Shown here: one piece after another, positions 25,338 to 35,144 of the stretch
Position numbering within the stretch: position 1 is the stretch's first letter
Layout: each line of letters opens with the position of its first letter
Assembly: GCA_965205225.1 (NCBI GenBank)
Contig: CBDBFZ010000001.1
Span: 62,001-126,000, forward strand
DNA length: 64,000 nt
Source of the DNA: Litorimonas sp965205225
GTDB lineage: Bacteria > Pseudomonadota > Alphaproteobacteria > Caulobacterales > Maricaulaceae
Reading direction: 5' to 3'
Notes under the pieces: model-generated
Database searches by the model: none
The model's input: the letters and a program-made list of their open reading frames with translations, nothing else
Told to the model about the DNA's origin: nothing
Position numbers and translations under genes: made by a program

Positions 25338-28300
25338 AGCCGATGGATTTTGACAAATTCACCGCGCCCCGCACCGTGTGCGTGGTTGACGGCACGCCGC
25401 TGGATCAGGCGGTCCGAGACGCGCTGCGCGATCCGATCCTAGAACATTACGCCGTCGTGGAACTGGACGGCGTCGCCGTCGAGCGCGCCGACTGGGCCGG
25501 CACCATCCTGACCGCCGGATCATTGCTGCGTGTAGCGCTGCGCCCGCGCGGCGAAACGGGCAAGAAGATCCTGCGCACCGTCCTACTTATCGCCGTTGTC
25601 GCCGTCGCGGCCTGGATCAGTGGTCCGAAGGGGGTCGCGCTGATTGGCAGTAAGACCGCCGCCGCAATCGCGTCTGCGGGCTTCGCGGCGGTCGCCAGCC
25701 TCGCCATCAATGCGCTGATCCCGCCGCCGGGCTTCGGCGACGGGGCCAGGCAGGATCTGGACCCGACCTATTCCTTGACCGGAACCCGTAATCAGGCGCG
25801 ACCGAGTGCAGCCATCCCGGTGATTCTCGGCTCGCACCGCTTCACACCGGATCTGATAACTGAACAATATCAAGAAGTGGTCGGCGATGATATCTGGTTG
25901 CGTTTTGGCGTTTGCTGGGGCGTGGGCCGGGTGGAGGTCGAGGATATCCGTATTGGCGACACCCCGATCAGAGAGTTTGACGGGATTCAAATCCAGCATC
26001 AGCTCACGCCCGAGGCCCCGCCGACCACGCTGATCCGCGGTGATTTCACGCAGGATTCGGTCGGCGCGACGCTGGACACGGATTGGGTGACCCGCCGCAC
26101 CGCCGCCGATGCGGCGGATGCCGAAATTCTGGTCCAGTTCCCGCGCGGTCTCGGCACACAGGACGATAAGGGCAAACCGCAATCCGTCGGCGTCACGATC
26201 CAGGTCCGGGTTCGGGTCGTCAATGCGGATGACAGCGTTGGCGCCTGGTCCGACATCGGCACAGCCGACCCGATCATTGCGGACCGGGTCGCCGAATCTC
26301 TCGGCACAACCAGCCGGGGTGATTTCTTCTATCGGGGCGGCTTCGGCATCCCCTCCAACGCCTACGATCAATATCTGGCCGCCCTGCGCGGGCACGGCGG
26401 GGCCAGCCTGTCCAAAACCTATCGCCGGTCCGACATTAAGCCTTTCTCGGCGATGATCCCCATCGCTTTGCCGCCGGGCCCGCAATTTGACATTTCTGTC
26501 CGCCGCACCACGACCCCCGATGACACGACCACGGTCGCCGATCAGGCCGTCTGGGCCGGGCTTACCACTTGGCAGACCGCCCCCGTCGTGACCGAGCCCA
26601 GGCTTGCCACCAGCTTTTTCCGCATCAAGGCGCAGGATCAGCTGACTGGATTTATCGATGAGTTGAACGGGCTGGTTCATAGTCTGGCGCCAACCTATAA
26701 CGGACCCGAGGATTCCGGACTGGCCGAAGCCGCTCATTGGAACGGGGCTGCGCCGCGCACCACCAATCCGGCGGATCTGATGCTGGCGGCGATGCAGGGC
26801 CTGCACAATGTCACGCCGACCCCAGATGATGAAATCCATTGGGGCGATCTGGCGCGCTTCTGGCTCTGGTGCCGGGATGAGGCACTGCGCTTCTCTTTGC
26901 CAATCGATGGCGGCCTGTCCCGCGGCGAAGTGCTGGACATGATCGCGCGTGCGGGGCGGGCGCGGACCTTTCGGCATAATGGCAAAATTCGCATCGCCAT
27001 TGATCGGCCCCGGCCCGAAGGACCCAGCCAGATATTGACGCCGAGAAATGCGCGCAATTTCAATTTCACCCGCACTTTCGCCGCGCCCGTCCATGCGCTG
27101 CGAATGCCTTTTACCAATGCGGATGATGATTATCGGGATGATGAAATTATTGTCTATGCGGCGGGGCAGAGCGCCGAAACCGCGACCCTGATCGAAGATG
27201 TCCCATCCCCAGGCGTGCTGCATGTTGATCAGATCCACGGCTATGGCAAATATCTACTCGCCCAAATGGCGTCGCGGACCCTGATCGCGACCTGCGACAT
27301 GGATATTGAGTTTGAGACGGTCAAGCTCGGCGATTATGTCCGGCTCGCCCATCCGGTGCTGGACGAAACCGTGCTCTCCGCCCGCGCACTGGCGGTCACC
27401 GGCCGTGTTGTTGAACTGGACACGGAACATTTCTTTGATTCCGAGCAGGATTATGTGCTGCGCCATCGGCGCATCATGGTCAAAGATGATGAGGCCTGGC
27501 TTGATTGTCAGGGACTCTACCCGCTCACCGCCCTGTCCGGCTGGGCGCAGGCGGTCACGCTGGTGGATGATCTGCCGACTGGGGTGACGATAAATGAGGA
27601 TGATCTTTTGGTCATCGGCATTGCTGATCAAGATAGCTTCGAAGGGCTGATCCGCGACATTGAACCGTCTGGCCCGGGGCAAGCCAGTGTCGAACTGGTC
27701 GCCTATCTGCCGGAGACGCTGATCGCCCCGCCCGCCGGAGCTCACACCCCGCGCGGCGTCGCCCCATTCCCCGCCGTGCCGTCGCCCATATTAGTCGGGG
27801 TCAGCCTGTCGGAGTCGGACGTGTCGGTCGCCTTCGCGCTCCCAGACTCCGCCGCCGGGCGGATCGCCCGGTTTGAGGCCCGCACTCGCGCGCTGCCCAA
27901 TAGTGCCGCCGGCGAAACGGGTGCCTGGTCCCGTCTTCCCAATCTGCCAGCGGCGGCGCGCACACTCTCCGCCCCTATCACCGCGCCTGATCAGGTGATC
28001 GAAATTGAGATTACGGCGGTGGATATCGATGATCGCCGCTCCCTCCCTCTGCTCGTCCAGTCCGGCGACAAGGCCCCCGCTATTCCGGCCCCGGCCAATC
28101 CTGTGCTGACGCCGGGGACAATCGGCGACCCGTCCGGCTCGCGCGTGCCAGTCCTGAATGTAAGTGTGGATCCGGTCGACACGACGCGCCTGGCGCAGCT
28201 AGTCGTAGAAAGCCGCACGTCCGGCACGGTCGAAGCCTGGACCATCGTCGCCACAGCCAGCTCTGCCCAGGCCCGCGCGCGGGTCTTCGGCCTGCCGCCC

Positions 28301-28801
28301 GGATCGACACTGGATATTCGCCTGGCCTGGCAAACCCCGCGCGGCGTGCTGACGCCAGAATCAGCCCGACCCGTGATTGCGGACATTGAAATTCCGGACA
28401 CTCTGGTCGCGTCTGGCATCGGGGATTTTACGGTGCCCGATATTCGCGCGTCTCTGGTGCAGGTCTCCGTCGACGCGTTTGCCGCCACGACCGGGCTGCA
28501 GATTCAGACCGATGCTTCAGTAGTAAACTATCTCGATATGGTGCGGAGTTACACAGCCCGCGAAGTGCAGCGCGGAGAATATGAAGATCAGCCGAATTTC
28601 GCCAAAGGCAAGGGTAACTGGCTGGCTGATGATCAGGATAATCCACTAGATGATTATGCTGGCCCCGGTGCGGTCGGGCTCGAATATCTTCCCGGCGACG
28701 GCAAAACCAATGCCGCAACGCCGTTTGAAAAGGACCTCAATGCGCAGATTGCACGACTGACATTTGAAGTTGAAGAATCCATCAGGAAGGGGCTGGCATA
28801 A
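25334..28801 (+). CDS. tail tip host-specificity protein J with gpI-like N-terminus
   Basis: An 1155-residue protein. Residues 1-135 resemble lambda gpI/tail assembly proteins: a soluble start, then two hydrophobic stretches (LRTVLLIAVVAVAAWISG and TAAAIASAGFAAVASLAINALIPP). From about residue 150 the J core appears: YSLTGTRNQARPSAAIPVILGSHRFTPDL, VEVEDIRIGDTPI, and SKTYRRSDIKPFSAMIPIALP. The C-terminal half is fibronectin-like beta repeats (about 830-1020). The fusion of I- and J-like parts is notable. It should form the trimeric tail tip. Confidence 0.8.
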   Translation: MKPMDFDKFTAPRTVCVVDGTPLDQAVRDALRDPILEHYAVVELDGVAVERADWAGTILTAGSLLRVALRPRGETGKKILRTVLLIAVVAVAAWISGPKGVALIGSKTAAAIASAGFAAVASLAINALIPPPGFGDGARQDLDPTYSLTGTRNQARPSAAIPVILGSHRFTPDLITEQYQEVVGDDIWLRFGVCWGVGRVEVEDIRIGDTPIREFDGIQIQHQLTPEAPPTTLIRGDFTQDSVGATLDTDWVTRRTAADAADAEILVQFPRGLGTQDDKGKPQSVGVTIQVRVRVVNADDSVGAWSDIGTADPIIADRVAESLGTTSRGDFFYRGGFGIPSNAYDQYLAALRGHGGASLSKTYRRSDIKPFSAMIPIALPPGPQFDISVRRTTTPDDTTTVADQAVWAGLTTWQTAPVVTEPRLATSFFRIKAQDQLTGFIDELNGLVHSLAPTYNGPEDSGLAEAAHWNGAAPRTTNPADLMLAAMQGLHNVTPTPDDEIHWGDLARFWLWCRDEALRFSLPIDGGLSRGEVLDMIARAGRARTFRHNGKIRIAIDRPRPEGPSQILTPRNARNFNFTRTFAAPVHALRMPFTNADDDYRDDEIIVYAAGQSAETATLIEDVPSPGVLHVDQIHGYGKYLLAQMASRTLIATCDMDIEFETVKLGDYVRLAHPVLDETVLSARALAVTGRVVELDTEHFFDSEQDYVLRHRRIMVKDDEAWLDCQGLYPLTALSGWAQAVTLVDDLPTGVTINEDDLLVIGIADQDSFEGLIRDIEPSGPGQASVELVAYLPETLIAPPAGAHTPRGVAPFPAVPSPILVGVSLSESDVSVAFALPDSAAGRIARFEARTRALPNSAAGETGAWSRLPNLPAAARTLSAPITAPDQVIEIEITAVDIDDRRSLPLLVQSGDKAPAIPAPANPVLTPGTIGDPSGSRVPVLNVSVDPVDTTRLAQLVVESRTSGTVEAWTIVATASSAQARARVFGLPPGSTLDIRLAWQTPRGVLTPESARPVIADIEIPDTLVASGIGDFTVPDIRASLVQVSVDAFAATTGLQIQTDASVVNYLDMVRSYTAREVQRGEYEDQPNFAKGKGNWLADDQDNPLDDYAGPGAVGLEYLPGDGKTNAATPFEKDLNAQIARLTFEVEESIRKGLA

Positions 28802-30882
28802 TGCCGAGCAGCACTGAAGTCGACGCCGCGATTGAGCGGTTTAATGCCCTGCGGGATCTGGTGCTGGAGCTGAACAAGAAGGCCGGTGCGGCTCTATCCA
28901 CGGCTAACACGACCAAGGACGTGTCGCTCGCTGCCGTGGCGTCCGCTCTGGCACACCGGAATGAGGCGGAAGGCTTCAGCACCGCTACTCAAGCCGTCTA
29001 TGATAGGCTGATCTTACCCCTTGTCGCCTACCAAGATTTGGGAGCCGGCAGCAACCTGCTGGGCAAAACCGTCATCGCCGGGCAGTTCTATAGCCCCCTG
29101 CTGGATGATGATCCCAACTGGATATTCAAATGCTCGCATCTGTCATGGTATAAAGAGAGGCTTGGCACGGGCGTGCGTGGCCTGACCCGCCCGCACCCAG
29201 AAATCTCATACTATGCGCTGACGGCGAGTCAGCTCATCATCTATGATCTGACAGGCCCGACTCCGGTTATGTGGATGACGTTTACCGGCGGCCGACGGTC
29301 ATCAATACCAGAGGAAGGATTGACGAGCGTCTACGTTAGAAACGGTGTCATTCAAGTTGGCGCGGGCGGAAATTCTGGTAGTTTGTCGGTGATTGATTTC
29401 CGGCGTGACGAGAGCTGGCGGCGTCCTTTAGGGCGGGGGCGGTTTTTTTACAGATTAAACCTGACAGCGCGCAATGATAATGTACCGAGGATTGATCAGC
29501 TCTATTGGCCTAACAGCCTTGTCAACCGGGGCATAACCGCCCTTGCCTCAACGGGCATGCGCGAACTACGCACCGCAATTGGTACAATTGGCGGAACATC
29601 CGTCATCAACCCGGACGGCTCCGTCACTAATATCTCCGGCGGCGCGGTGTCGTCCGTCGATTTTGACGCTCATGGCCGCCTAATCATCGCGGATAATCTC
29701 GGTGTTGCGTCTGGCCCAATCCCGACTGCAAACACAAGACGGTCGGCGTGGCTGGCGGGCGAGCTGTCCGCCAGGACGGACGCCATCGCCCTGCGTGCGG
29801 GCCGGAATATCGTCGTGTCCGATGACGATGGAATTGAGGTTATTCGCGAAAACCCATCCAGCGCCAGCACGTCTTTGGCTGCGACGATCACGACGGATGT
29901 GAATACGGGTTTTGTGCGCAAAGACGCGATTTTGGCAACCTTGATGTCCACGGATATAAGGACATTAACCGAAGGAAGCCTTACAGCCTATGCTGGTGAT
30001 GATATTGACGTGGCTGGAATAGTCACCCGCACGCCGATCAGGGTAGGCAGGCCAAAGGTCGGGCCCTTGGGGGGCGTCGTGATCAGGGCAGGCGGGGAAA
30101 AGGTCTGGTTCGAGCTCTCCGCCCCTATCACGGTCACATTGTCGTCGGATATTTCATCTTCTGGCACGATTGAGTGGTGGGAAGAGTCGGGCAGCGTCCC
30201 GCGAAAATGCGTAAGCGACTTGTCGGGCGGGCAATCCTATATCAACGGACGGCCCGCTCCCGCCGTAACGCGCATGACAGTTTCCGGCGCTGACATGACG
30301 ATTCCGGCGGGCGTCAAGCTGGCCGATCTGCGCGTCTACACAGCAGGTCTCACCGCCCAGCAAGTCGCCTATTCTTATGAAGAAGAGCGTAAAACGCTAT
30401 CGGGCGCGGTCACGCTGCAATTTACGGGCGCGGTTACGGGGCAGGCCTATGACGCGCAGTCAGAGTTGACCTATTTCGCGCAAGCCGGCGGTGTCACGAT
30501 CTTCTCCACGCTGGGCGTCGTCGGCACGATTGCCGAAGACGCGACGAATGGTGTTGATGTCCATAATGGCATGGTCACGATCCGGGGCGCGGCGGATACG
30601 CGCCTGATGGTTCCGGCGATTAACCTGCGCGCAGAATTGCAAACCGTCCCAATTCACGCGCCTGATCCGGCTCCGGTCATTTTTGAGGGAGACGGAGAGA
30701 CAAGGACTTTCGCGCTCCCAGACGGGCTGAAACCTGTTTCGGTTTTCAATGCCGACAATTTTCAGCTTGAGGGCGATGGCGAAGATTATGAAGCGGTGCC
30801 GACCGATTTCCCGTGGCAGATCATTTTCGCGGTCCCGCCCGCCAGTGGCAACCGTATCACAGTGACTGTGGAGAGGATCTGA
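28801..30882 (+). CDS. tail fibre / receptor-binding protein (putative)
   Basis: A 693-residue protein following the tail tip gene with a one-base overlap. A short N-terminal helical anchor (AIERFNALRDLVLELNKKAGAALS) precedes beta-rich sequence with Gly/Thr-rich turns through the body. A C-terminal domain starts near GETRTFALPDGLKPVSVFNADNFQLE, a small beta module common at the ends of phage fibres. Its codon use is less biased than in its neighbours, as expected for a fast-changing receptor binder. The receptor is unknown. Confidence 0.65.
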   Translation: MPSSTEVDAAIERFNALRDLVLELNKKAGAALSTANTTKDVSLAAVASALAHRNEAEGFSTATQAVYDRLILPLVAYQDLGAGSNLLGKTVIAGQFYSPLLDDDPNWIFKCSHLSWYKERLGTGVRGLTRPHPEISYYALTASQLIIYDLTGPTPVMWMTFTGGRRSSIPEEGLTSVYVRNGVIQVGAGGNSGSLSVIDFRRDESWRRPLGRGRFFYRLNLTARNDNVPRIDQLYWPNSLVNRGITALASTGMRELRTAIGTIGGTSVINPDGSVTNISGGAVSSVDFDAHGRLIIADNLGVASGPIPTANTRRSAWLAGELSARTDAIALRAGRNIVVSDDDGIEVIRENPSSASTSLAATITTDVNTGFVRKDAILATLMSTDIRTLTEGSLTAYAGDDIDVAGIVTRTPIRVGRPKVGPLGGVVIRAGGEKVWFELSAPITVTLSSDISSSGTIEWWEESGSVPRKCVSDLSGGQSYINGRPAPAVTRMTVSGADMTIPAGVKLADLRVYTAGLTAQQVAYSYEEERKTLSGAVTLQFTGAVTGQAYDAQSELTYFAQAGGVTIFSTLGVVGTIAEDATNGVDVHNGMVTIRGAADTRLMVPAINLRAELQTVPIHAPDPAPVIFEGDGETRTFALPDGLKPVSVFNADNFQLEGDGEDYEAVPTDFPWQIIFAVPPASGNRITVTVERI

Positions 30883-30883
30883 C

Positions 30884-31393
30884 ATGGCCGTCGATCAAAC
30901 CATTCTGGATATGCTGCGGCTGAATAAGGGCGATCTTCTGAAGGATGGCTCCTTGCTTTCGCGGGGTCAATTCCGGCGGCGCATCCACAATTACATCGAG
31001 AGCCAGTGGCCGCGCCTTGATCAGCTGAACGACCCGGAAGGCTTCGAGCAATGGCAGGCGACTCTATTGCCTACCGCGCGGCAGGCCGAGGCTAATTTTG
31101 CATTTAATCAAATCTATGCACGGTACCTGCAAGCCCGCGCGCGGATCGACCGTTACCGCAAGGCCGATGGCCGTCCGGCGGAAACTATGGATCGGATGGT
31201 CGGGCTGGACGCGGACGGCGATCCGATCATGGAAACGGTCATCACCCTCCTGACGATCGATCCGCTGCCCGCCATGATCGACGGGCAACCGAATCCGGAG
31301 ATCGTCGCAGATGACGCCGAGCGCGCTGCTGCGCAGGCTGTGATTGATGCCGCGCCGCAAGACTTGATCGACTTCGCGCAGGGCGCGGACTGA
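30884..31393 (+). CDS. hypothetical tail-associated protein
   Basis: A 169-residue, mainly helical protein (RRRIHNYIESQWPRLDQLNDPEGFEQWQ; ARYLQARARIDRYR) placed between two fibre-like genes, with ribosome site GAGAGG upstream. No family recognised. It may be a fibre assembly or adaptor protein. Confidence 0.55.
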   Translation: MAVDQTILDMLRLNKGDLLKDGSLLSRGQFRRRIHNYIESQWPRLDQLNDPEGFEQWQATLLPTARQAEANFAFNQIYARYLQARARIDRYRKADGRPAETMDRMVGLDADGDPIMETVITLLTIDPLPAMIDGQPNPEIVADDAERAAAQAVIDAAPQDLIDFAQGAD

Positions 31394-31394
31394 T

Positions 31395-33350
31395 ATGCCT
31401 GAAGATCGCGGCAAACTGGTCGCGGCGCGGCGGGCCACCTGGCCGCGTCATTACGTTATTGATGGCGACCATGCCCAAATCAAGGCGACGCTGCGCATTG
31501 GCAAAGGCGATGGGGTGGAGCCCATCGTCTCGGCGGGGTTCGTGTGTTTCAACGGGGCTGGCCAAAAGACCTGGCGGCCTCTGGCGCTGGATCATGACGC
31601 TGTCGCGCATTCGGCGATGAAGCCCTATATTGCTCAGGCCAGGCGCGGCGAGGGTCCAGATGATCTGCCGCTCGATACGATCTCCGTGCGGGTCGCGCTG
31701 CAGGCTGAAAATGACAATTCTCACCCAGAATTCAGCTGGCATGTAGAACAGACCGCCGGGCTGGTCGGCGCGCAGGTCAATGACCAGCTGGTCCTGACGG
31801 ACGCGCTGGGGCTGCGCCTGCAGACGCTGTCATTTCTGGACGGGAATTATTCCAGCCAGGTCATGACAATTGAACAGGTTATCGACAATGCGGCGCTGCT
31901 GCTGCGATCAGTAAATGCGACTCTCGCGGGGGACCCGGAAGCGGACCCACCGATTCCGTCTGTCGAAGCGCGTTGGATATCGGCCATAAATACGGAGGTC
32001 GGTCCAACCGGCGGCACGGGGCAGGAATTGCGGCGCCTCTCTGTAGTTATGGAAGGGGACGCCGCCGCCGATCCGCCGACGCTCGGCATTCTGGCGCAGG
32101 CCGATGCCAATCTGGTTACCAGTGTCGGGCCATCCGGTGCGCTTGTGGAAAATTTCAACGCGCTTAAGGCCAAGGTCGAAGACCCGATGACGGGGTTGGG
32201 CACAAGGGCGACGAGTGCCGATATTTCCAGCGCAATTGCCGGTGCCGGATTTGCGTCAGCCTCTGATGTCGAAACGCTGCAGGCGCAGGTCGATGGGAAC
32301 CCATCAGCCGATCCGCCCACTCCGGGGATCGAGGCCTTGCTGGCGGAAACGTCAGAGGTCGCGGCGGACGCAATCGGGCATGGCCGGGCCACCTGGGGCT
32401 TGGTCACGCAGGTCATATCTGGCACGCAGCGGGCCGTCGTCGGAATCCAGGCATTGACAGAAGTGATCGGCCAGACGGTGACAGCGACCCTGTCTTTTTA
32501 TGCCAACCAGATCATCATTGCCGGTGGTCAGGCCATGTTCACACTGTCCGGTGCGCTTGCCCGACTCAATGTTCCGCTTGAAATCATAGACGGCGGAAAT
32601 GGGGCCTATGTTAGAACGGAAAGTGGCGGTCGCCAAACCGTGACGGGTGCCGGTTTTGGGCTCAATGGCGACCTGGATTATTGGAAGGGTCCGACCGGGA
32701 TTGCTGTCAATCAAATGACCCTGGAGAATAGCTATTTTGCAGATGGTCCCGGAGCTGGTGACGTCCCTTACATAGGAGGCTCACCATATGCGCCGGGCAC
32801 GTCAAATGCTGCTGTCAATAATCGTGTGTTCTTCTCAGGGGCGACGAACACGACAGCAATATGTGATACGTTCAAAACAGGGGGTACCGCGATGGCGGTC
32901 GCGGTGAGACTCCGCGCTCAATCGTCTCGACTATACAAACCTCTGGCCGGTATAGTGGTGGGCCGAAATGTGTCCGGTAGTGTCCAACTCAAAATCGAAG
33001 TCAATACCAATGGACAGGGATGGACTCCGCTCCATAATGGCGGCGATGTCAGGGGCGAACTTATAACAAGTTGGGTTTTTAACGACTCTGATGAGGAGGG
33101 ACCAGAGGAGAACCCAGAGGAAAGCCCAGATGGGACCCCACCCCCGCGATATGATCGGCCCCCGGGCGCGGTCCGTCTAGCTAACGAATATTTTTCGTTG
33201 ATCGTGAATTACTCCGGTAGCTTAACAAGATCGCCGGGCGATATGGTCCAATGGCGCGCGCGCGCGATCAATTGGGGGGCCGGCACGGCGATGCCGCCCG
33301 GTCATTCACCCAGCGGCGAGTTGGAAATCTTCGTCAACGAAAATGGATGA
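31395..33350 (+). CDS. large tail protein, DUF1983-like (putative)
   Basis: A 651-residue protein. The middle (about 110-340) is made of three related blocks, each ending in a GDPEADPPIP / GDAAADPPTLG / GNPSADPPTPG turn, with helices between: internal repeats of about 55 residues. Such helical repeats followed by AVVGIQALTEVIGQTVTATLSFYANQI occur in the C-terminal parts of lambda-like tip proteins (DUF1983). The last 250 residues are beta-rich with a Glu/Pro-rich linker. Probably part of the tail tip or side fibre. Confidence 0.6.
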   Translation: MPEDRGKLVAARRATWPRHYVIDGDHAQIKATLRIGKGDGVEPIVSAGFVCFNGAGQKTWRPLALDHDAVAHSAMKPYIAQARRGEGPDDLPLDTISVRVALQAENDNSHPEFSWHVEQTAGLVGAQVNDQLVLTDALGLRLQTLSFLDGNYSSQVMTIEQVIDNAALLLRSVNATLAGDPEADPPIPSVEARWISAINTEVGPTGGTGQELRRLSVVMEGDAAADPPTLGILAQADANLVTSVGPSGALVENFNALKAKVEDPMTGLGTRATSADISSAIAGAGFASASDVETLQAQVDGNPSADPPTPGIEALLAETSEVAADAIGHGRATWGLVTQVISGTQRAVVGIQALTEVIGQTVTATLSFYANQIIIAGGQAMFTLSGALARLNVPLEIIDGGNGAYVRTESGGRQTVTGAGFGLNGDLDYWKGPTGIAVNQMTLENSYFADGPGAGDVPYIGGSPYAPGTSNAAVNNRVFFSGATNTTAICDTFKTGGTAMAVAVRLRAQSSRLYKPLAGIVVGRNVSGSVQLKIEVNTNGQGWTPLHNGGDVRGELITSWVFNDSDEEGPEENPEESPDGTPPPRYDRPPGAVRLANEYFSLIVNYSGSLTRSPGDMVQWRARAINWGAGTAMPPGHSPSGELEIFVNENG

Positions 33351-33631
33351 CGGGCGTCGAAATGGATCCTGAAAAAACAGTCGAGAGCCTGGCCAATGGC
33401 GATGCGCAGACCATTCTTGCCGTCATGGCGGTCGCGCTCGGAATTGTGAGTATCCTGCTCTTCCGGCATATCATGCAGATCACAAATGCGCGCCTCGCCG
33501 ATGCGGACAAGGCGATTGACCGGTCACGCGAGGACATGCTGACCGCGCAAGACGCGCTGAACAAAAATACGAATGCCCTTCAGGGGTTGAAAGAGGCTGT
33601 GTCTGCCCTGGCTGCGCGAGGCCCGCAATGA
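33347..33631 (+). CDS. small membrane protein, lysis region
   Basis: A 94-residue protein whose start overlaps the previous stop (ATGA). One clear membrane segment (AQTILAVMAVALGIVSILLF, about residues 20-40) is followed by a long charged helix (LADADKAIDRSREDMLTAQDALNKNTNALQGLKEAV). It begins the run of small genes before the amidase and could be a holin-associated or spanin-like protein; topology with one N-proximal membrane segment and a periplasmic coiled coil is like an i-spanin. Confidence 0.6.
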   Translation: MTGVEMDPEKTVESLANGDAQTILAVMAVALGIVSILLFRHIMQITNARLADADKAIDRSREDMLTAQDALNKNTNALQGLKEAVSALAARGPQ

Positions 33632-33813
33632 GCTGGCTGGAACGGCTCCGCAAGCCCAAACCCATCTCGCTCAACTCCGCTGAGCGAGAGCGGGATAAAG
33701 AGGCCCTCAAGGACGCGAAACGGCGCAACGACGCGGCCTTTGAGGAATTGAACCGGGCGCTTAAAAAACTCAAAGCGCATGCGGACCTGTCCGACCTGCT
33801 GGGAGGAAAATAG
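33628..33813 (+). CDS. small charged helical protein
   Basis: A 61-residue, very charged protein (ERERDKEALKDAKRRNDAAFEELNRALKKLK) coupled by ATGA to the preceding gene. It has no membrane segment. It is likely a coiled-coil partner of a neighbouring lysis protein; function unknown. Confidence 0.5.
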   Translation: MSWLERLRKPKPISLNSAERERDKEALKDAKRRNDAAFEELNRALKKLKAHADLSDLLGGK

Positions 33814-33814
33814 C

Positions 33815-34372
33815 GTGAAGACGGTTCGTCTTTTAATCTGGTTTATCCTGATCGGAATGGGGTTTGTTATTGGTTGGGGCGGGCTTCATTTCTCGCTCGG
33901 TTCACTGCTGGGTGCGCTGGATGTCGAACCGAACGCCGCGACGGCGGGCGGCTACACAATGGAGGTTCTGGTCTCCCTCACAGTTGGGATCATTGTGGCT
34001 TCGCAACTCGCGCTCGCCCTTGCCGAGACGCAAAGCGCGGTGGGTGCGATAAGGCTGCTGCGCTCGCGCACGGCCATCCTTGCCATGCTGCTGGGTGCCC
34101 TGATTGCAATGGATTTCATGAACCGGCTCTTCTGGTGGGCCAAACATATGTTCACCAATGAGACCTTTCGCTACACGGATTATGCCGGTGCGGGAAATTC
34201 TATCATCCTCTCACTCATCTTGTGCGGATTCATCTATGCCTTGGCCCCTGAAAAACGCCGGATCGCCGGGCCAGAATCATTGCCGAACGGATTGCCGCTC
34301 GCCCTGTCCGTCTGGGTCTTTGGCATCATCTCATTCATTGTCGGCACCGCGCTTTATCAGGGACCGTTTTGA
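33815..34372 (+). CDS. four-segment membrane protein, holin candidate
   Basis: About 185 residues from GTG 33815, chosen for the GGGAGG ribosome site. It has four or five hydrophobic segments (starting with LLIWFILIGMGFVIGW; then LVSLTVGIIVASQLALAL, IILSLILCGFIYALAP and ALSVWVFGIISFIVGTAL). This is larger than most holins (typically 70-150 residues, 1-3 segments), so it may be a holin, an antiholin or an exclusion protein. Its place in the lysis cassette favours lysis timing. Confidence 0.55.
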   Translation: MKTVRLLIWFILIGMGFVIGWGGLHFSLGSLLGALDVEPNAATAGGYTMEVLVSLTVGIIVASQLALALAETQSAVGAIRLLRSRTAILAMLLGALIAMDFMNRLFWWAKHMFTNETFRYTDYAGAGNSIILSLILCGFIYALAPEKRRIAGPESLPNGLPLALSVWVFGIISFIVGTALYQGPF

Positions 34373-34407
34373 TGCGCTGGCGATATTCACAAGCGGAGGT
34401 ATAAGTT

Positions 34408-34539
34408 ATGGCAGAGTTTTTAAAGCGTGCGCTAGGTTGGATCAAATATGCCGTTGGCGTGTCCATTCTGTTCGTGCTGTTCGGCGCGCTCGCGATTTTC
34501 AGAAAGACGGGTGATCTGATCAAGCGAATCATCCCCTAA
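34408..34539 (+). CDS. 43-residue single-span membrane protein
   Basis: A short gene with a strong GGAGGT ribosome site (34395-34400) eight bases before ATG 34408. The product has a basic amphipathic start (MAEFLKRALGWIKYAVG), one membrane segment (VSILFVLFGALAIF) and a basic end (RKTGDLIKRII). Size and charge fit a pinholin or antiholin between the large membrane protein and the amidase. Confidence 0.65.
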   Translation: MAEFLKRALGWIKYAVGVSILFVLFGALAIFRKTGDLIKRIIP

Positions 34540-34676
34540 ATGCGAGATTGTAGCCGTTTGTGGGCGGAGCCAAACGCTCAGTCCGCACCGCCTGGTGCAT
34601 CCAGAAATTGGCCGTGAACATCCTCGCTTTTCTGCAACGCGGCCATTCTGCGCCCAATTTCAAGGAGACGAAAACT

Positions 34677-35144
34677 GTGACATATCTTCCAAAATCCACT
34701 CGCAAAATCCACACCGCCTTCGTGCATTCGACCGCGACGAAGGCGTCCATGAATATCGGCCGGGATGAAATTGACCGCTGGCATCGTGATCGTGGGTTTA
34801 ATCAGATTGGCTATCATCTGGTTATTAGGCGTGACGGGTCGACTGAAATTGGCCGACCTATCAATATCAATGGCGCCCATGTTCGCGGTCACAATAGAGG
34901 ATCTATCGGCATCGTCATGGTGGGCGGTCTGTCAGACGCGCACGGCCCGGAAGCTAATTTCACAAAGGCGCAATTCAGGACGCTTGCAAAAGTGCTGTCA
35001 GAGCTGGTTGACACCTATCCCGGCCTGAAGATCAAAGGCCATCGGGACGTTGCGCCCACTGCTTGCCCGTCATTTAACGTCCAACACTGGCTCAAGACAG
35101 GTGATGTCCAGGACTCGCTCGATTCAAGTGAGGCGATGTCATGA
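34677..35144 (+). CDS. endolysin, N-acetylmuramoyl-L-alanine amidase (T7-lysozyme type)
   Basis: About 155 residues from GTG 34677 (AAGGAG nine bases upstream; an earlier ATG at 34560 lacks a site). The amidase_2 fold is clear: zinc His in HTAFVHSTAT, tyrosine in IGYHLVIRRDG, GSIGIVMVGG, and the zinc His/Cys pair in GHRDVAPTACPSF. Length and motif order match T7 lysozyme. No signal peptide, so it depends on a pore-forming holin to reach the wall. It cuts the amide bond between MurNAc and the stem peptide. Confidence 0.92.
   Translation: MTYLPKSTRKIHTAFVHSTATKASMNIGRDEIDRWHRDRGFNQIGYHLVIRRDGSTEIGRPININGAHVRGHNRGSIGIVMVGGLSDAHGPEANFTKAQFRTLAKVLSELVDTYPGLKIKGHRDVAPTACPSFNVQHWLKTGDVQDSLDSSEAMS

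Noticed and set aside
25583..27238. 551-codon minus-strand frame opposite tail tip J
   Set aside because: Shadow frame in GC-rich DNA; no recognisable domain, no ribosome site, and the opposite strand has clear J motifs.
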